From Sphingomonas oryzagri (GTDB taxonomy: Bacteria > Pseudomonadota > Alphaproteobacteria > Sphingomonadales > Sphingomonadaceae): DNA of 64,000 nt. The position numbers and the translations under genes are program-made. The notes below the pieces were generated by a model. The model saw only the letters and a list, made by a program, of their open reading frames with translations. It was not told the origin of the DNA and did not search any database. The stretch is from positions 2,289,208-2,353,207 of the forward strand of contig NZ_JARYGZ010000001.1 in NCBI RefSeq assembly GCF_029906645.1, written 5' to 3'. Below, piece by piece: positions 7,384-17,172 of this stretch (positions within the stretch are counted from its first letter, which is position 1; each line of letters opens with the position of its first letter).

Positions 7384-10300
7384 ATGAGCGAAGATCCGCT
7401 CGAAGGCGCCCGCTATGTCGAGCTGCAGGTCACGACCCACTTCAGTTTCCTGCGCGGCGCCTCCTCGCCTGCCGAATTGCTCTCGGCTGCCGCTTTGCTT
7501 GAACTCCCCGCGGTCGGAATCGTCGATCGCAACACGCTGGGCGGCTTGGTCCGCGCCTGGGACGCGCAGAAGGTCACCGGCGTCCGCGCGATCGTCGGCT
7601 GCCGGATCGATCTCGTCTGCGGCACGTCGATCCTGGTCTATCCTACCGACATGGCGGCCTATGCCCGGCTCTGCCGTCTGCTCAGCATCGGCAAGGGACG
7701 TGGCGGCAAGGGCGCCTGCCATCTCCACTGGTCCGACCTCGACGACTGGGCGGAGGGGCTGATCGGCATCCTCGTCCCCGATCGGGCCGATGCGGAGACC
7801 GACCAGGCGCTGGCCCGGCTTGTGCGCGCGTTCGGGGCGCGCGCCTACATGGCGCTCTCGATCCGGCGCCGGCCGAAGGATGCCGTCCGCCTGCGCGATC
7901 TCGCCATCCAGGCCGCCGCCGCCGGCGTTCCGACGGTCGCAACCGGTGATGTCCTCTATCACAGCCCCGACCGCCGGCTGCTCCAGGATGTGGTGAGCTG
8001 CATCCGCGAGAAATGCACGATGGACACGCTCGGCCGGCGCCGCGAGCGCTTCGCCGATCGGCATCTCAAAGCCGCCGACGAAATGGAGCGCCTCTTCGCC
8101 CGCTATCTCGGCGACACCGCGCCGGTCGCGCGCAGCGTCGAGATCGCCCGGGCCTGCCCGCTCGATCTCGGCCAGCTCACCTACACCTATCCGGACGAAA
8201 TTGGGGCGAGCGGCCTCACGCCGCAGCAAGAACTGGAGCGACTGACCGAGGAGAAGGCGCCGCAGCGCTATCCGGACGGCGTACCGGAGAATGTCCAGAG
8301 CCAGATCGATCATGAGCTTCGCCTGATCGCGGAGCTGAATTACGCCCCCTATTTCCTGACCGTCCACTCGATCGTCGCCTTCGCACGCTCGAAGAATATC
8401 CTCTGCCAAGGCCGTGGATCAGCGGCGAATTCTGCGGTCTGTTTCGTGCTCGGCATCACCTCGATCGACCCGGTGAAGTCCGAGCTGCTGTTCGAGCGCT
8501 TCGTCTCGGCTGAACGCCGCGAGCCGCCCGACATCGACGTCGATTTCGAACATGAGCGTCGCGAGGAAGTGATCCAGTGGATCTACGAGACCTATGGTCG
8601 CGAGCGCTCGGCGCTTACGGCCGTCGTTGCCCGCTTCCGCACCAAGGGCGCGCTCCGCGAGGTCGGCAAGGCTCTGGGGCTCAGCGAGGACGTGATCACC
8701 GGCCTGTCATCCCAGATCTGGGGATGGAGCCGCGAAGGCGTCGACGAGCGGCACGTCCAGGAGCTCAACCTCGATCTGACCGACCGGCGACTCGCGCTGA
8801 CGCTGGACCTCGCACGAACGCTTCAGGACACGCCGCGCCACACCAGCCAGCATCCGGGCGGTTTCGTCCTCACCATGGGGCGGCTCGACGAGCTCGTCCC
8901 GATCGAGCCGGCGGCAATGGAGAACCGCCAGATCATCGAATGGGATAAGGACGATATCGACGCGCTCGGCTTCATGAAGGTCGACGTGCTCGGTCTCGGC
9001 ATGCTCGGCTGCATGCGCCGCGCCTTCGATCTCCTGAGCGAAGACAAAGGGATCCAGCTCGATCTTGCCACCATCCCGAGCGAGGATCCCGAAACCTACC
9101 GGATGATCCAGCGCGCCGACACGCTGGGCTTCCAGATCGAGAGCCGCGCACAAATGGCGTCGCTGCCGCTCCACAAGCCGACGACCTTCTACGATCTGGT
9201 GATCCAGGTGGCGATCGTGAGGCCCGGCCCGATCCAGGGCGACATGGTCCATCCCTACCGGCGGCGCCGTGCCGGCCTCGAGCCAGTCGTCTATCCGACG
9301 CCCGAGCTCGAGCGCGTGCTCAAGAAGACGCTGGGCGTGCCGCTCTTCCAGGAACAGGCGATGCGCGTTGCGATCGAGTGCGCGGGCTTCACGCCATCGG
9401 AAGCCGATCTGCTGCGGCGCGCGATGGCGACCTTCAAGCTGACCGGCGGCGTCTCGCATTTCCACGACAAGCTCATCAACGGCATGATCGGTCGTGGCTA
9501 CGACCGCGAATTTGCCGAAGCCACGTTCAAGCAGATCGAGGGGTTCGGGAGCTATGGCTTCCCCGAAAGCCACGCCGCCTCGTTCGCGCTGATCGCCTAC
9601 GCCTCCTCGTACATGAAATGCCATTATCCGGATGTCTTCTGCGCGGCGCTGCTGAACGCGCAGCCGATGGGCTTCTACGCGCCGGCGCAGATCGTCCGCG
9701 ATGCGCGCGGGCACGGCGTCGAGGTGAGGCCGATCGACGGCAATCACAGCCGCTGGGACTGCACCCTCGAGCCGACGGGTGGTCGGTACCACGCGGTGCG
9801 GCTCGGCCTGCGCTATGTCCGCGACCTCAGGAACGAGGATGCCGCCGCGATCGTGCTGGCGCGTGGAAACGAGCCCTATTCGACCGTCGAGGAAATCCAG
9901 CGCCGGGCCAATGTCAGCGGTCGCGTCCTCGACCGGATCGGTCATGCGGCGGGCTTCGCCTCGGTGCAGCGATCGCGCCGATCGAGCCTCTGGGACGTAA
10001 AGGGCCTCGGCGAGCAGGCCCTGCCGCTGTTCGCGGCCGCCGATGAGCGGGCCGGCAAGCTTCGACCCGAGACGATCGAGCCGGCGGTCGATCTCGTGCC
10101 GATGGAGCAAGGCGCGGAGGTGGTCGAGGACTATCGCTCGGTGGGACTGTCGCTCCGCGCCCATCCCGTCTCGTTCCTGCGCGACGAGCTGACGGCACGG
10201 AAGTTCATGCCCTGCGGTGTGCTCCGCGACATGAAGGACGGACGCTGGGTCAATCTTGCAGGCCTCGTCCTGCTCCGGCAGCGCCCCGGCTCCGCCAAGG

Positions 10301-10707
10301 GCGTCATGTTCATCACCATCGAGGATGAGACGGACGTCGCCCATCTCGTCGTGTCGACGAATGTCTTCGAGACATATCGCCGGGTGGTGTTTGGCGCGGC
10401 GATGGTGGGCTTAAGGGGTCAGGTCCAACGCGAAGGCGACGTCATCCATGTCGTCGTGCAGCGTCTCGACGATCTCTCGGACCTGCTGTCGAGCGTCGGC
10501 CATCGCAAGGACGTCGCGTCGGTCTACCCGGTCAGCCGGGCTGACGTGGTGAAGAACCCCATGGCGCCTGATCCGCGTGACCCCGCCGAACGGCCGCTCG
10601 GCCGCAAGCCCCGCGACCTCTATGACCCTGACCTGCGTCTGGGCTCGGGGATCATCCCCGGCCAGCCTACCGACGGCATCAAGGTCCGTTCTCGGAACTT
10701 CCGCTAG
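7384..10707 (+). CDS. dnaE2: Error-prone DNA polymerase III alpha subunit DnaE2
   Basis: 1107 residues, the usual DnaE2 size. An N-terminal PHP domain starts at '[19 protein letters not shown]'. The polymerase core contains '[18 protein letters not shown]' and the catalytic acidic motif '[12 protein letters not shown]', with the third region '[13 protein letters not shown]'. The fingers and thumb follow ('[13 protein letters not shown]', '[18 protein letters not shown]', '[14 protein letters not shown]'), then a C-terminal OB fold ('[19 protein letters not shown]'). It performs translesion synthesis with ImuAB. It is the last gene of the SOS cassette, ending 8 bases before the convergent flavin reductase. 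Confidence 0.94.
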   Translation: MSEDPLEGARYVELQVTTHFSFLRGASSPAELLSAAALLELPAVGIVDRNTLGGLVRAWDAQKVTGVRAIVGCRIDLVCGTSILVYPTDMAAYARLCRLLSIGKGRGGKGACHLHWSDLDDWAEGLIGILVPDRADAETDQALARLVRAFGARAYMALSIRRRPKDAVRLRDLAIQAAAAGVPTVATGDVLYHSPDRRLLQDVVSCIREKCTMDTLGRRRERFADRHLKAADEMERLFARYLGDTAPVARSVEIARACPLDLGQLTYTYPDEIGASGLTPQQELERLTEEKAPQRYPDGVPENVQSQIDHELRLIAELNYAPYFLTVHSIVAFARSKNILCQGRGSAANSAVCFVLGITSIDPVKSELLFERFVSAERREPPDIDVDFEHERREEVIQWIYETYGRERSALTAVVARFRTKGALREVGKALGLSEDVITGLSSQIWGWSREGVDERHVQELNLDLTDRRLALTLDLARTLQDTPRHTSQHPGGFVLTMGRLDELVPIEPAAMENRQIIEWDKDDIDALGFMKVDVLGLGMLGCMRRAFDLLSEDKGIQLDLATIPSEDPETYRMIQRADTLGFQIESRAQMASLPLHKPTTFYDLVIQVAIVRPGPIQGDMVHPYRRRRAGLEPVVYPTPELERVLKKTLGVPLFQEQAMRVAIECAGFTPSEADLLRRAMATFKLTGGVSHFHDKLINGMIGRGYDREFAEATFKQIEGFGSYGFPESHAASFALIAYASSYMKCHYPDVFCAALLNAQPMGFYAPAQIVRDARGHGVEVRPIDGNHSRWDCTLEPTGGRYHAVRLGLRYVRDLRNEDAAAIVLARGNEPYSTVEEIQRRANVSGRVLDRIGHAAGFASVQRSRRSSLWDVKGLGEQALPLFAAADERAGKLRPETIEPAVDLVPMEQGAEVVEDYRSVGLSLRAHPVSFLRDELTARKFMPCGVLRDMKDGRWVNLAGLVLLRQRPGSAKGVMFITIEDETDVAHLVVSTNVFETYRRVVFGAAMVGLRGQVQREGDVIHVVVQRLDDLSDLLSSVGHRKDVASVYPVSRADVVKNPMAPDPRDPAERPLGRKPRDLYDPDLRLGSGIIPGQPTDGIKVRSRNFR

Positions 10708-10714
10708 CGGAAAC

Positions 10715-11341
10715 TCAAGCGATCTCATTTTCGGCGCGGAACGTCTTCCCCAGCTCGCCACGTGCCAGGCGATAATAATGCCGGAAATTGTAGATAAGCG
10801 GCGACCATTTGGCCGGATCGATGTGGCGCTCACCGGCAATGAGCTCCTCATCGACATGAACGTGCATGATCTCGATACGCGCCGACAGGCCTCCTCCCAA
10901 CTCGTCCAGCTTGGCGCCACCAAGCCGATCGCAGCCCAGAACCCTTGCCTCCATCTGGACCGGACATTCGGCGACGCGATGGGGCTTCACCAGTTCGGCG
11001 ACTTCAGGCGTAAAACCCGCGACGCCGAACTTGTCGCGCTCGGTATGAAACTGGCTTGCCTTCAGATCCGGCACCGGGTCCTTGGCGGTCAGCGGTGCGA
11101 GCTTCTCGACCTTCTCCCACATATCCGGACCCGGCAGATTGACGACGCACTCGCGGTGCCGCTGGAGGTTGTCCGCGGTCTGCGTCTCATCCAGAAGCCC
11201 GAGCGTCATCGTCCATCCCAGCGCCCAGAAGGATGAGATCGGAGCAAGGTCCGTCGTATCATCCTCATTGAGGGACGTGACGAGCGCCACGGGAGTGCCG
11301 AAATACAGGATCTTCGGCTCGATCGTGCGCTTCACACCCAC
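10715..11341 (-). CDS. Flavin reductase-like, FMN-binding split-barrel protein
   Basis: 208 residues from a GTG. The N terminus 'ILYFGTPVALVTSLNEDDTTDLAPISSFWALGW' is the flavin-binding split-barrel motif of the flavin reductase (DIM6/NTAB) family, followed by 'ETQTADNLQRHRECVVNLPGPDMW'. Such proteins reduce FMN with NAD(P)H for two-component monooxygenases, or bind FMN only. No partner monooxygenase is adjacent. It is convergent with dnaE2 and probably independent of the SOS cassette. Confidence 0.8.
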   Translation of the reverse strand: MGVKRTIEPKILYFGTPVALVTSLNEDDTTDLAPISSFWALGWTMTLGLLDETQTADNLQRHRECVVNLPGPDMWEKVEKLAPLTAKDPVPDLKASQFHTERDKFGVAGFTPEVAELVKPHRVAECPVQMEARVLGCDRLGGAKLDELGGGLSARIEIMHVHVDEELIAGERHIDPAKWSPLIYNFRHYYRLARGELGKTFRAENEIA

Positions 11342-11529
11342 GTCATGCTCCTAATCGCATGGCCCGCCAGAAAAACGGCCGCCGCCGCCTGAGGTTGCGA
11401 CGAGCGGCGCGCTTAGGAATTGGCCGAGCATGGTCGGCTGCCAACCTCGATCGACAGCTCGACTGGATCCGGGGAACGGGCTGTCGAATCTTCGGCATTT
11501 CTAGCCATGCGAAGACGAGGCGAGAGGAT

Positions 11530-11844
11530 CTATTGAATTGTCGCCATGGCCTGTTCGATCACGCTGAGCAGCTGATCGAACTGGCGCTCGCCCGTCGTCT
11601 CCACTTGCTGGCGGAACAGCTTCGCCTGGAGATGGACGGTGCGGCCAAGCTCTTCGCAGCGAGCGCGCAGGTGCTGGTTGGTGTGACTGCCGGGCTCACG
11701 CTCGATCAGCATCGCCATGACGACGAGCAGCGCGCTGAACCCGTTCTGATAGCTGCCGTCCCGTTCGTGCGACGCCTGGACCGCCTGCAACACCGACACC
11801 AAATTCGGGTCTTCGAGGCGAACCGCACGAACATCGTCGGGCAT
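11530..11844 (-). CDS. Hypothetical protein (104 aa), second gene behind a LexA box
   Basis: 104 residues from the ATG at 11844, which has AAGGAAGG at good spacing; an ATG six bases upstream overlaps that Shine-Dalgarno. It has a helix-rich composition with hydrophobic 'GFSALLVVMAMLIER' in the middle and an amphipathic C-terminal half (LGRTVHLQAKLFRQQVE). No family was recognised. It follows the 41-residue ORF at 11913-12038 in the same direction with a 68-base gap, so both may be transcribed from the LexA-box promoter at 12123-12137. Confidence 0.6.
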   Translation of the reverse strand: MPDDVRAVRLEDPNLVSVLQAVQASHERDGSYQNGFSALLVVMAMLIEREPGSHTNQHLRARCEELGRTVHLQAKLFRQQVETTGERQFDQLLSVIEQAMATIQ

Positions 11845-11912
11845 GATCATCCTTCCTTCTGTCTGCGGAGGAGATGAACCGGTGTCGCGATCACCGATGG
11901 CCGCTGCCTGGT

Positions 11913-12038
11913 TTAGTCAGGCTCCCCAGTGTCTTCACCAAGCGCGTCCCATTGGTCGGGCGTCATGCCCATCATCAGGTCGAAAAGGGAGGCAGCCGGA
12001 CCGGCATCGCCGTCTGGCGCAAAGCTGCAAGCGTCCAT
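11913..12038 (-). CDS. Short acidic protein (41 aa) under a LexA box
   Basis: The ATG at 12038 has a well-placed GGAG seven bases upstream and gives an acidic 41-residue protein rich in D, G and M (e.g. 'SLFDLMMGMTPDQWDALGE'). The frame is open to 12128, but the most upstream ATG overlaps the LexA box itself. No homologue was recognised. The perfect GAAC-N7-GAAC box 85 bases upstream strongly suggests damage induction. Small SOS proteins in alphaproteobacteria can be division inhibitors (Caulobacter SidA is membrane-bound), but this ORF has no membrane segment, so its role is open. Confidence 0.55.
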   Translation of the reverse strand: MDACSFAPDGDAGPAASLFDLMMGMTPDQWDALGEDTGEPD

Positions 12039-12122
12039 TTCACAACTCCAGTTTGCGTCGTCGACCATGCGACGGACGCGTCGCGCTACCGCCAGCCGAC
12101 TCGGCGAGAGCCACTGATTTTG

Positions 12123-12137
12123 GAACATAAACAGAAC
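12123..12137 (-). promoter_or_regulatory. LexA (SOS) box, GAAC-N7-GAAC
   Basis: GAAC ATAAACA GAAC is a perfect alphaproteobacterial LexA operator and resembles the box at 5055-5069 (GAACATAATTAGAAC). On the minus strand it precedes the 41-aa and 104-aa ORFs. On the plus strand no gene starts nearby (the acetyltransferase at 12179 ends here), so leftward control is the only sensible assignment. Confidence 0.82.
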
Positions 12138-12178
12138 ATGACCAAGAGGGGACCGCAGAAGTGGCTGACGACAGCCGG

Positions 12179-12661
12179 TTACTGGACCTCCGGGATCTCC
12201 AGGGATTTCCGGAAGAACACGACCCGCTCGGTCTCCGCGAAGCCGACGCCGCGATGTACCTTCTGAGACACTGCGTTTTCGAGCAGCGCATCAGATGCGA
12301 GCTCGGTGCAGCCACACCCACGCGCCCATTGCTCAACAGCAACAACCAGGCCGCGAGCGATGCCGCGTCGCCGCGCCGCCTCACGCACATAGAGCCCCTC
12401 GAGAAAACCCACCGGCGACGTGGCGCAGCCATTCACATAATCGAAGCGCAGCGAGGCTTCCGCGAAGCCAACCGGGGCGCCATCGCCATCGCGCGCGAGA
12501 AAGGCAATCAGCCTGGTCGGTTCATCGAGCGATGCCGCAGCGAACGTCCGGTGATCTTCTGCCGTCCCGTCGGCCCACAGCTCGCCGCGCAGGATCGACC
12601 AGTCATCCAGCTCGGCCGGGCCACAGATGTGAACGGTTGTGGAAGCGTCGATTGCAGGCAT
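12179..12661 (-). CDS. GNAT acetyltransferase, aminoglycoside 6'-N-acetyltransferase type I-like
   Basis: 160 residues with the AAC(6')-I signature order: 'LDDWSILRGELW' at the N terminus, 'EASLRFDYVNGCATSPVGF' then 'LEGLYV' in the core, 'RRRGIARGLV' (the acetyl-CoA pyrophosphate-binding loop), 'ELASDALLENAVS' and 'GVGFAETERVVFF' at the end. AAC(6')-I enzymes acetylate the 6'-amino group of aminoglycosides, and chromosomal relatives may have other amine substrates. No integron, cassette site or IS adjoins it, so it looks like a resident chromosomal gene. It lies downstream of the DHA2 exporter on the same strand with a 91-base gap. Confidence 0.82.
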   Translation of the reverse strand: MPAIDASTTVHICGPAELDDWSILRGELWADGTAEDHRTFAAASLDEPTRLIAFLARDGDGAPVGFAEASLRFDYVNGCATSPVGFLEGLYVREAARRRGIARGLVVAVEQWARGCGCTELASDALLENAVSQKVHRGVGFAETERVVFFRKSLEIPEVQ

Positions 12662-12752
12662 GGTGACGATCTATGCCGGCGAAGCTCCGGCATCAACCGA
12701 TCGCGGCGGATATGCCGAAGTATCATGCACCAAGGCGAGAGCGCTCGGTATC

Positions 12753-14150
12753 TCAGTCCTCCAAACGCATCCGGGAGACTTGAGATCGCGCTCCAGCGAA
12801 GACGCTCGCGACGAGGGCAAAAGTCGACGCGACAAAGAGGGGCAAAGCGCCGTTCGTACCATCGATCCTCAAGATCGCGGCCGCCACGATCGCGCCGCAG
12901 GTCTGTCCGACAATGCGCATCGTCGCCAGCATGCCGGCCGCAGCGCCGCTGCGCCGCTGCGGCGCCATGGTCAGCATGATCCGATTGTTGGGCGTCTGGA
13001 ACAGGCCGAAACCCATACCACCGATCGCAAGGGCGACAGCGCAGGGAATAAGGCCGGCAGACGCCGGCAGGAGCGCGATCGACAGGAAAGCCAGAGCGAC
13101 CACGAACATTCCGATTCCAGCCAGCGGGCCGCTCGACGGACGCCCGGCCAGTCTTCCCGCGATCGGCGCGGCGATCGCCGTACCCACCGCAAGCGGGGTG
13201 ATGAGGAGGCCGATCTCGACATGGCTGAGGCCCAGGCCGGTCTGAAATCGAAACGGCAATGTCACCAGCACGATCATCTGTGCCGCGAACGCCGTGATCG
13301 ATGACAGGTAGGAGAGCCGCAACGCGGGCCGCGCGATCAGGTCCAGGGGAATGAGCGGGTTTTCGTCCCGGCGCCCGCGCCGCACCAAAATGACCCCGGT
13401 CATCGTGCCGAGAGCAGCAAAGCCGGCGGTCCGCAACGACGCCGTCGCATGTGCCATATCCGACCCGATCATGAAGACGCAGGCGAATGTCACGGCATTG
13501 AGCAGGGCGGACGGAAGATCAAACCGAGTGGCCCCTCCCCGCGCCTCCGGGAGCGCGCGAATCCCGATCGCTATTGAGACGATCGCCAGCGGCAGGTTGA
13601 CGGCGAACAGCCATCGCCACGTAGCGATGGCGAGCAGGCCGGCGGCGACACTTGGCCCCGCCGCCGACGATATGGCGACGACGAGAGCATTGTATCCAAT
13701 GCCACGCGCCAGACCCTCCCGCGGATACGTGTGCCGGATGAGCGCGCCGTTCATCGCCATGATCGCGGCGCTCCCAAATCCCTGGATGAAGCGGGCGATC
13801 GCCAGCGCGGTCAGGCTGCCGGCAAGCGCGCACCCGAGAAAGGCGCACGCAAACACCGCCACCCCTGAAAGATAGACCCGCCGATAGCCGACGCGTTCGC
13901 CCAGAGATGCCATGGACAGGAGAAGCATGGCGATTGCGATCTGATAGGCATTCACCACCCAGACGGCCGACGATGGTGAGGCGCCCAATTCGGCGGAGAT
14001 GGTGGGCAGCGCGATGTTGGCGATGCTGGAATCCAGCACCGCCATCGTGACTGCGATCCAGATGGCGGCGAGCGCCCAATGACGTCGCGGCACCGGCAGG
14101 CCATCCTGCTCTCCGCCGGAGGCAGGATGCGCGACCGCGGCCTTGTTCAT
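12753..14150 (-). CDS. MFS drug exporter, DHA2 (EmrB/QacA) family
   Basis: 465 residues with about 14 predicted hydrophobic segments. The first segment 'AIWIAVTMAVLDSSIANIAL' has the DHA2 motif D1 (LDSSIANIALP), 'ASLGERVGYRRVY' is motif A, and 'AISSAAGPSVAAGLL' is the antiporter motif C. It exports small hydrophobic compounds by proton antiport in the inner membrane; the substrate is unknown. It begins 22 bases after the stop of the PD40 protein on the same strand and may be co-transcribed with lactonase and PD40. Confidence 0.86.
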   Translation of the reverse strand: MNKAAVAHPASGGEQDGLPVPRRHWALAAIWIAVTMAVLDSSIANIALPTISAELGASPSSAVWVVNAYQIAIAMLLLSMASLGERVGYRRVYLSGVAVFACAFLGCALAGSLTALAIARFIQGFGSAAIMAMNGALIRHTYPREGLARGIGYNALVVAISSAAGPSVAAGLLAIATWRWLFAVNLPLAIVSIAIGIRALPEARGGATRFDLPSALLNAVTFACVFMIGSDMAHATASLRTAGFAALGTMTGVILVRRGRRDENPLIPLDLIARPALRLSYLSSITAFAAQMIVLVTLPFRFQTGLGLSHVEIGLLITPLAVGTAIAAPIAGRLAGRPSSGPLAGIGMFVVALAFLSIALLPASAGLIPCAVALAIGGMGFGLFQTPNNRIMLTMAPQRRSGAAAGMLATMRIVGQTCGAIVAAAILRIDGTNGALPLFVASTFALVASVFAGARSQVSRMRLED

Positions 14151-14172
14151 GCGCGCGGTCGCATCCGGGCGG

Positions 14173-16053
14173 TCACAGGAATTTGGCGGGAATGTAGAGG
14201 GGCATGGAATCCTCCCACAGACTGTCGGTCACCAGCCGCTTGTTTGCGCCGTCGCGGTCCATCACGAAGATCTGCCCATAAGGCTGGAAGGTGAAGTCGT
14301 AGATCGCGGCCTCGTCGCGGAAGCCGTACATCCCGCTCGAGTAGAGGATCTTGTTGTCATGGGTCCAGACCGAGTGACCGTCATTGGCGCCCGTCTCGGT
14401 CAGGATCTTGAAGTCCGAACCATCCGGTCGGATCGTGCAGACATGATAGTTCGCCGGGCCGAACTGGCGGGTGAAGGTAATCAGCTCGCCGTCGGGCGAC
14501 CAGAACGGCAGATTGTCCTTCTCGGTGGTCAGTTCGCGGATGCTGCGATCTTCCAGATCGAAGATGCGCAGCCCGAAATGACCGTCGCCCCAGACGCGGT
14601 ACACGATATGGCGCCCGTCCGAGGAATAGCTGGGGAAGCCCGAATGCACAGTGCCGTCGGTCAGCGCCTCGTGGAACGAGCCATCGCTCCGGCAACGCAT
14701 CAGCACGGCTTTCTCGTGCCCCTTGCGCTCCTGGAACCAGTTGCCGCAACCGAAGGTGATCCACTCGCCGTCGGGCGACCAGCCAGGCTGGAACGCGCCG
14801 GCTATGCCTTTCTTGTTGAGCATCGGATCGAGCCCGGCCTTGGCGGCATCGAACGCGACCATCTGGTCCGTGCCATCGGGCTTCATCGTCACGATCGACG
14901 AATTGCCGAGCTGCTTCTGGGTGATCACCAGTCGCCCCTGGCGCGACAGCACCGGGAAGACGTCGGTAGACCGATACTCCCACTCCTCGTCCCAGCTGAA
15001 CAGCGGCTTGTTCTGGGCGCGGAAGGCGAAGTTCACCTTCTCATAGACCACCAACGTGCCGTCGGGCGACCAGCAGGGCGAGCGCAGCTGGCGCAGCACA
15101 GGCGCCGCGCCCGAGGTGTAATGGAGACCGGTCGGCGTATCCTTCTGCATCCACGCGGCGTCGGTGGCGCGCAGGCCAGGTCCGCCGCCGCCAGCCTTGA
15201 TGAAATAGGCTACGTCCTTGCCATTGGGCATGAACTGCGGCGCCAATTTCAGATCCGGTCCACTGGTGTGCTCAATGCGATCGCCGCCGGTCGCGAAATC
15301 GACCGAAACGATCTGCGAGACGACCCGCCCGATCCATTCGGGTCGCCGCGCGCCCCAGGTGAATTCACGCTCCAGCTCGTAGAAGAGAATGCGCGCGCCG
15401 TCGGGCGACCATTTGGGCGAGCCGAGGCAGAAACCGGGCTTCGAGGCGACCTTGCGCAGATCGCTGCCATCCGGCCGGATCGCGTAGATCGACAACTCCT
15501 GCGTATGTTCCCAGCCATGGCCGTCGCTATGGCCGGTCCAGCCCGTGCCACGATCGGAGGAGAAGGCGATCCACTGCCCGTCAGGCGACCAGGCCGGGCG
15601 GAGGGAACAGTCCGGGCTTTCCGGGTCGATCGTGTCGGCAGCCCCGCCCGTCAGCCGGCGCTTCCCGCCGGTCGCAATATCGACAACCCAGATGTTCGCG
15701 CGGAAGCCGTCGGCAGTGGAGACGAAGACGCCCTTCGTCCCGTCGGGCGACAGGACCAGCGCATCCTCGACCGACGGCGTCGCGACGACCGGCTGGACGT
15801 CGCTGCCGTCGATCCGGCAGCGATAGACGTCGGCCTGACCATCGCCGTTACGCTCGGTGGTAAAGCTGATCCAAGCACCGTCCGGCGAGAAGCTTGCATG
15901 ATAATCGAGATTGCCCTCGGGCAAGAGCAGCCGCTCGTCGCTGCCGTCGGCGTTGGCGATGTAGAGCGCGGAGGCCGACGGGCCGATGCGGTTCATCAGC
16001 ATGACGCCCTTCTTCGCCGTGGGCACAGTGCCGATCGCGGTTTGACTTTGCAT
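14173..16053 (-). CDS. TolB/WD40-like (PD40) beta-propeller protein, no signal peptide, copy 1
   Basis: 626 residues from the ATG at 16053 (GGAG eight bases upstream); a GTG at 16062 is an alternative. Many PD40-type repeats with 'SPDGAWISFTTERNGDG', 'WSPDGQWIAFSSDRGTG', 'SPDGELITFTR' and 'PDGSDFKILTETG' cover the whole chain, predicting one or two propellers. Unlike the paralogue at 34734-36605 it lacks a Tat signal and starts just before the shared 'GVMLMNRI' motif, so it should be cytoplasmic. It follows the lactonase gene by 45 bases. The function is unknown; such repeats occur in TolB and in oligopeptidase N-domains, but no peptidase domain is present. Confidence 0.82.
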   Translation of the reverse strand: MQSQTAIGTVPTAKKGVMLMNRIGPSASALYIANADGSDERLLLPEGNLDYHASFSPDGAWISFTTERNGDGQADVYRCRIDGSDVQPVVATPSVEDALVLSPDGTKGVFVSTADGFRANIWVVDIATGGKRRLTGGAADTIDPESPDCSLRPAWSPDGQWIAFSSDRGTGWTGHSDGHGWEHTQELSIYAIRPDGSDLRKVASKPGFCLGSPKWSPDGARILFYELEREFTWGARRPEWIGRVVSQIVSVDFATGGDRIEHTSGPDLKLAPQFMPNGKDVAYFIKAGGGGPGLRATDAAWMQKDTPTGLHYTSGAAPVLRQLRSPCWSPDGTLVVYEKVNFAFRAQNKPLFSWDEEWEYRSTDVFPVLSRQGRLVITQKQLGNSSIVTMKPDGTDQMVAFDAAKAGLDPMLNKKGIAGAFQPGWSPDGEWITFGCGNWFQERKGHEKAVLMRCRSDGSFHEALTDGTVHSGFPSYSSDGRHIVYRVWGDGHFGLRIFDLEDRSIRELTTEKDNLPFWSPDGELITFTRQFGPANYHVCTIRPDGSDFKILTETGANDGHSVWTHDNKILYSSGMYGFRDEAAIYDFTFQPYGQIFVMDRDGANKRLVTDSLWEDSMPLYIPAKFL

Positions 16054-16098
16054 GGGGTTCACTCCGGATGCCTGATTTAGATATATCTTCGATATGTC

Positions 16099-17172
16099 TT
16101 AACTGCTCGTCAAGTCCGATGGGATCACGGCGAAGCTCGTCGGCGTCGGGATCTCCAGCATGTCCGAGACCGCGCCAAGGCACCCGCTCACCGGATCGAC
16201 GCTGCACACATTCACGGTGTCCGATCCCTGGTTCGCGATCAGCATCCACCGCTCGCCCGGCGCGATCTCCACCGCCCAGGGCCTGATGCCTCCGGCATCA
16301 ACCACCTGGACCTCGCGCAATCCGCCATTCTCGGCATCGATCGCGAAGACGTGGATGGCATGCGTCCGCCGGTTGGAAGCGTAGAGAAAGCGTCCGTCGG
16401 CCGAGATCGCAAAGGCTGCCGCGCTGCGCCCCTCCATGTGGGGCGGGTCCATGGCGACGGAACCACGCGGCGCGAGGGTCCCGCTCGGCGCATCCCATTC
16501 AAGCACGAAGATTTCGGCCGACAATTCGCTGAGCAGATAGGCGTAGCGCCCATCCCGACCGAACAGCACCAGTCTCGGTCCGCATCCTGCAGGCAGCTGC
16601 AAATAGGGCATCTCATGGGGCGTGATCTGCCGCGCGCCGCCATCATATCGGTACAGGAAGATGCGATCCGACCCCATGTCTGGGACGAGCAGCCACGAGC
16701 CCGACGGATCGAGCGTCACCCCATGCGCATGCGGACCCTGCTGCCGGCGATGCGGGCCATTGCCGAAGGTCTGCTGGACCGAACTCGCGGTCCGCAGGCT
16801 GCCATAATCGACGACGGGTACGACAGCGACCTGACCGCCGCCAAAATTGGCGACGAACAAGTTCCGGCCGTCGGGGGTGATCGCGAGGTGGGTCGGTCCG
16901 CCGCCCGCCGATGGCGTGCGGCCCGCCTCGCGTAGCGTCCCAGACCGGACATCGACGGCGAAGGAGAAAACGTCGCCGGTGCGATCCCCGGCATTGCCGA
17001 CCTCGCTGACCGCGAACAGCCGCGGCTTGCGCGGATCGGGGAGCACCCAGGTCGGTCGCTCGATCTCTGCTATCAGGCCGGCAGGGCTCAGTCGGCCGGT
17101 CGCGGCATCCAGCCGGGCGGCATGCACACCGGTATCCTGCGTTCCGATAAAAACCAGTGCATTATCGGTCAC
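16099..17172 (-). CDS. Lactonase family (6-phosphogluconolactonase-like) seven-bladed beta-propeller, cytoplasmic copy
   Basis: 357 residues from a GTG. The propeller signature is clear: 'VFIGTQDTGVHAARLD', 'THLAITPDGRNLFVANFGGG', 'GPHAHGVTLDPSGSWLLVPDMGSDRI', 'GRFLYASNRRTHAIHVFAID', 'ERWMLIANQGSDTVNV'. Members hydrolyse 6-phosphogluconolactone or carboxymuconate-type lactones (e.g. cis,cis-muconate cyclases of the same fold). There is no signal peptide, in contrast to the secreted paralogue at 44284-45432. Probably the first gene of a leftward operon with the PD40 protein. Confidence 0.85.
   Translation of the reverse strand: MTDNALVFIGTQDTGVHAARLDAATGRLSPAGLIAEIERPTWVLPDPRKPRLFAVSEVGNAGDRTGDVFSFAVDVRSGTLREAGRTPSAGGGPTHLAITPDGRNLFVANFGGGQVAVVPVVDYGSLRTASSVQQTFGNGPHRRQQGPHAHGVTLDPSGSWLLVPDMGSDRIFLYRYDGGARQITPHEMPYLQLPAGCGPRLVLFGRDGRYAYLLSELSAEIFVLEWDAPSGTLAPRGSVAMDPPHMEGRSAAAFAISADGRFLYASNRRTHAIHVFAIDAENGGLREVQVVDAGGIRPWAVEIAPGERWMLIANQGSDTVNVCSVDPVSGCLGAVSDMLEIPTPTSFAVIPSDLTSS

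Noticed and set aside
5682-7385. 567-aa minus-strand ORF opposite imuB
   Set aside because: It is the antisense shadow of imuB in high-GC DNA: low-complexity His/Arg/Asp-rich translation and no motifs, while the plus strand encodes clear ImuB.
8707-10344. 545-aa minus-strand ORF opposite dnaE2
   Set aside because: Antisense shadow of the polymerase gene; composition is unlike a protein and no Shine-Dalgarno or motif was seen.
11359-11877. 172-aa plus-strand ORF over the 104-aa SOS-linked ORF
   Set aside because: It is Arg/Leu-rich shadow composition; the minus-strand ORF has a well-placed Shine-Dalgarno and a LexA box upstream.
14143-16080. 645-aa plus-strand ORF opposite PD40 copy 1
   Set aside because: The minus strand shows regular propeller repeats; the plus translation is repetitive shadow sequence.
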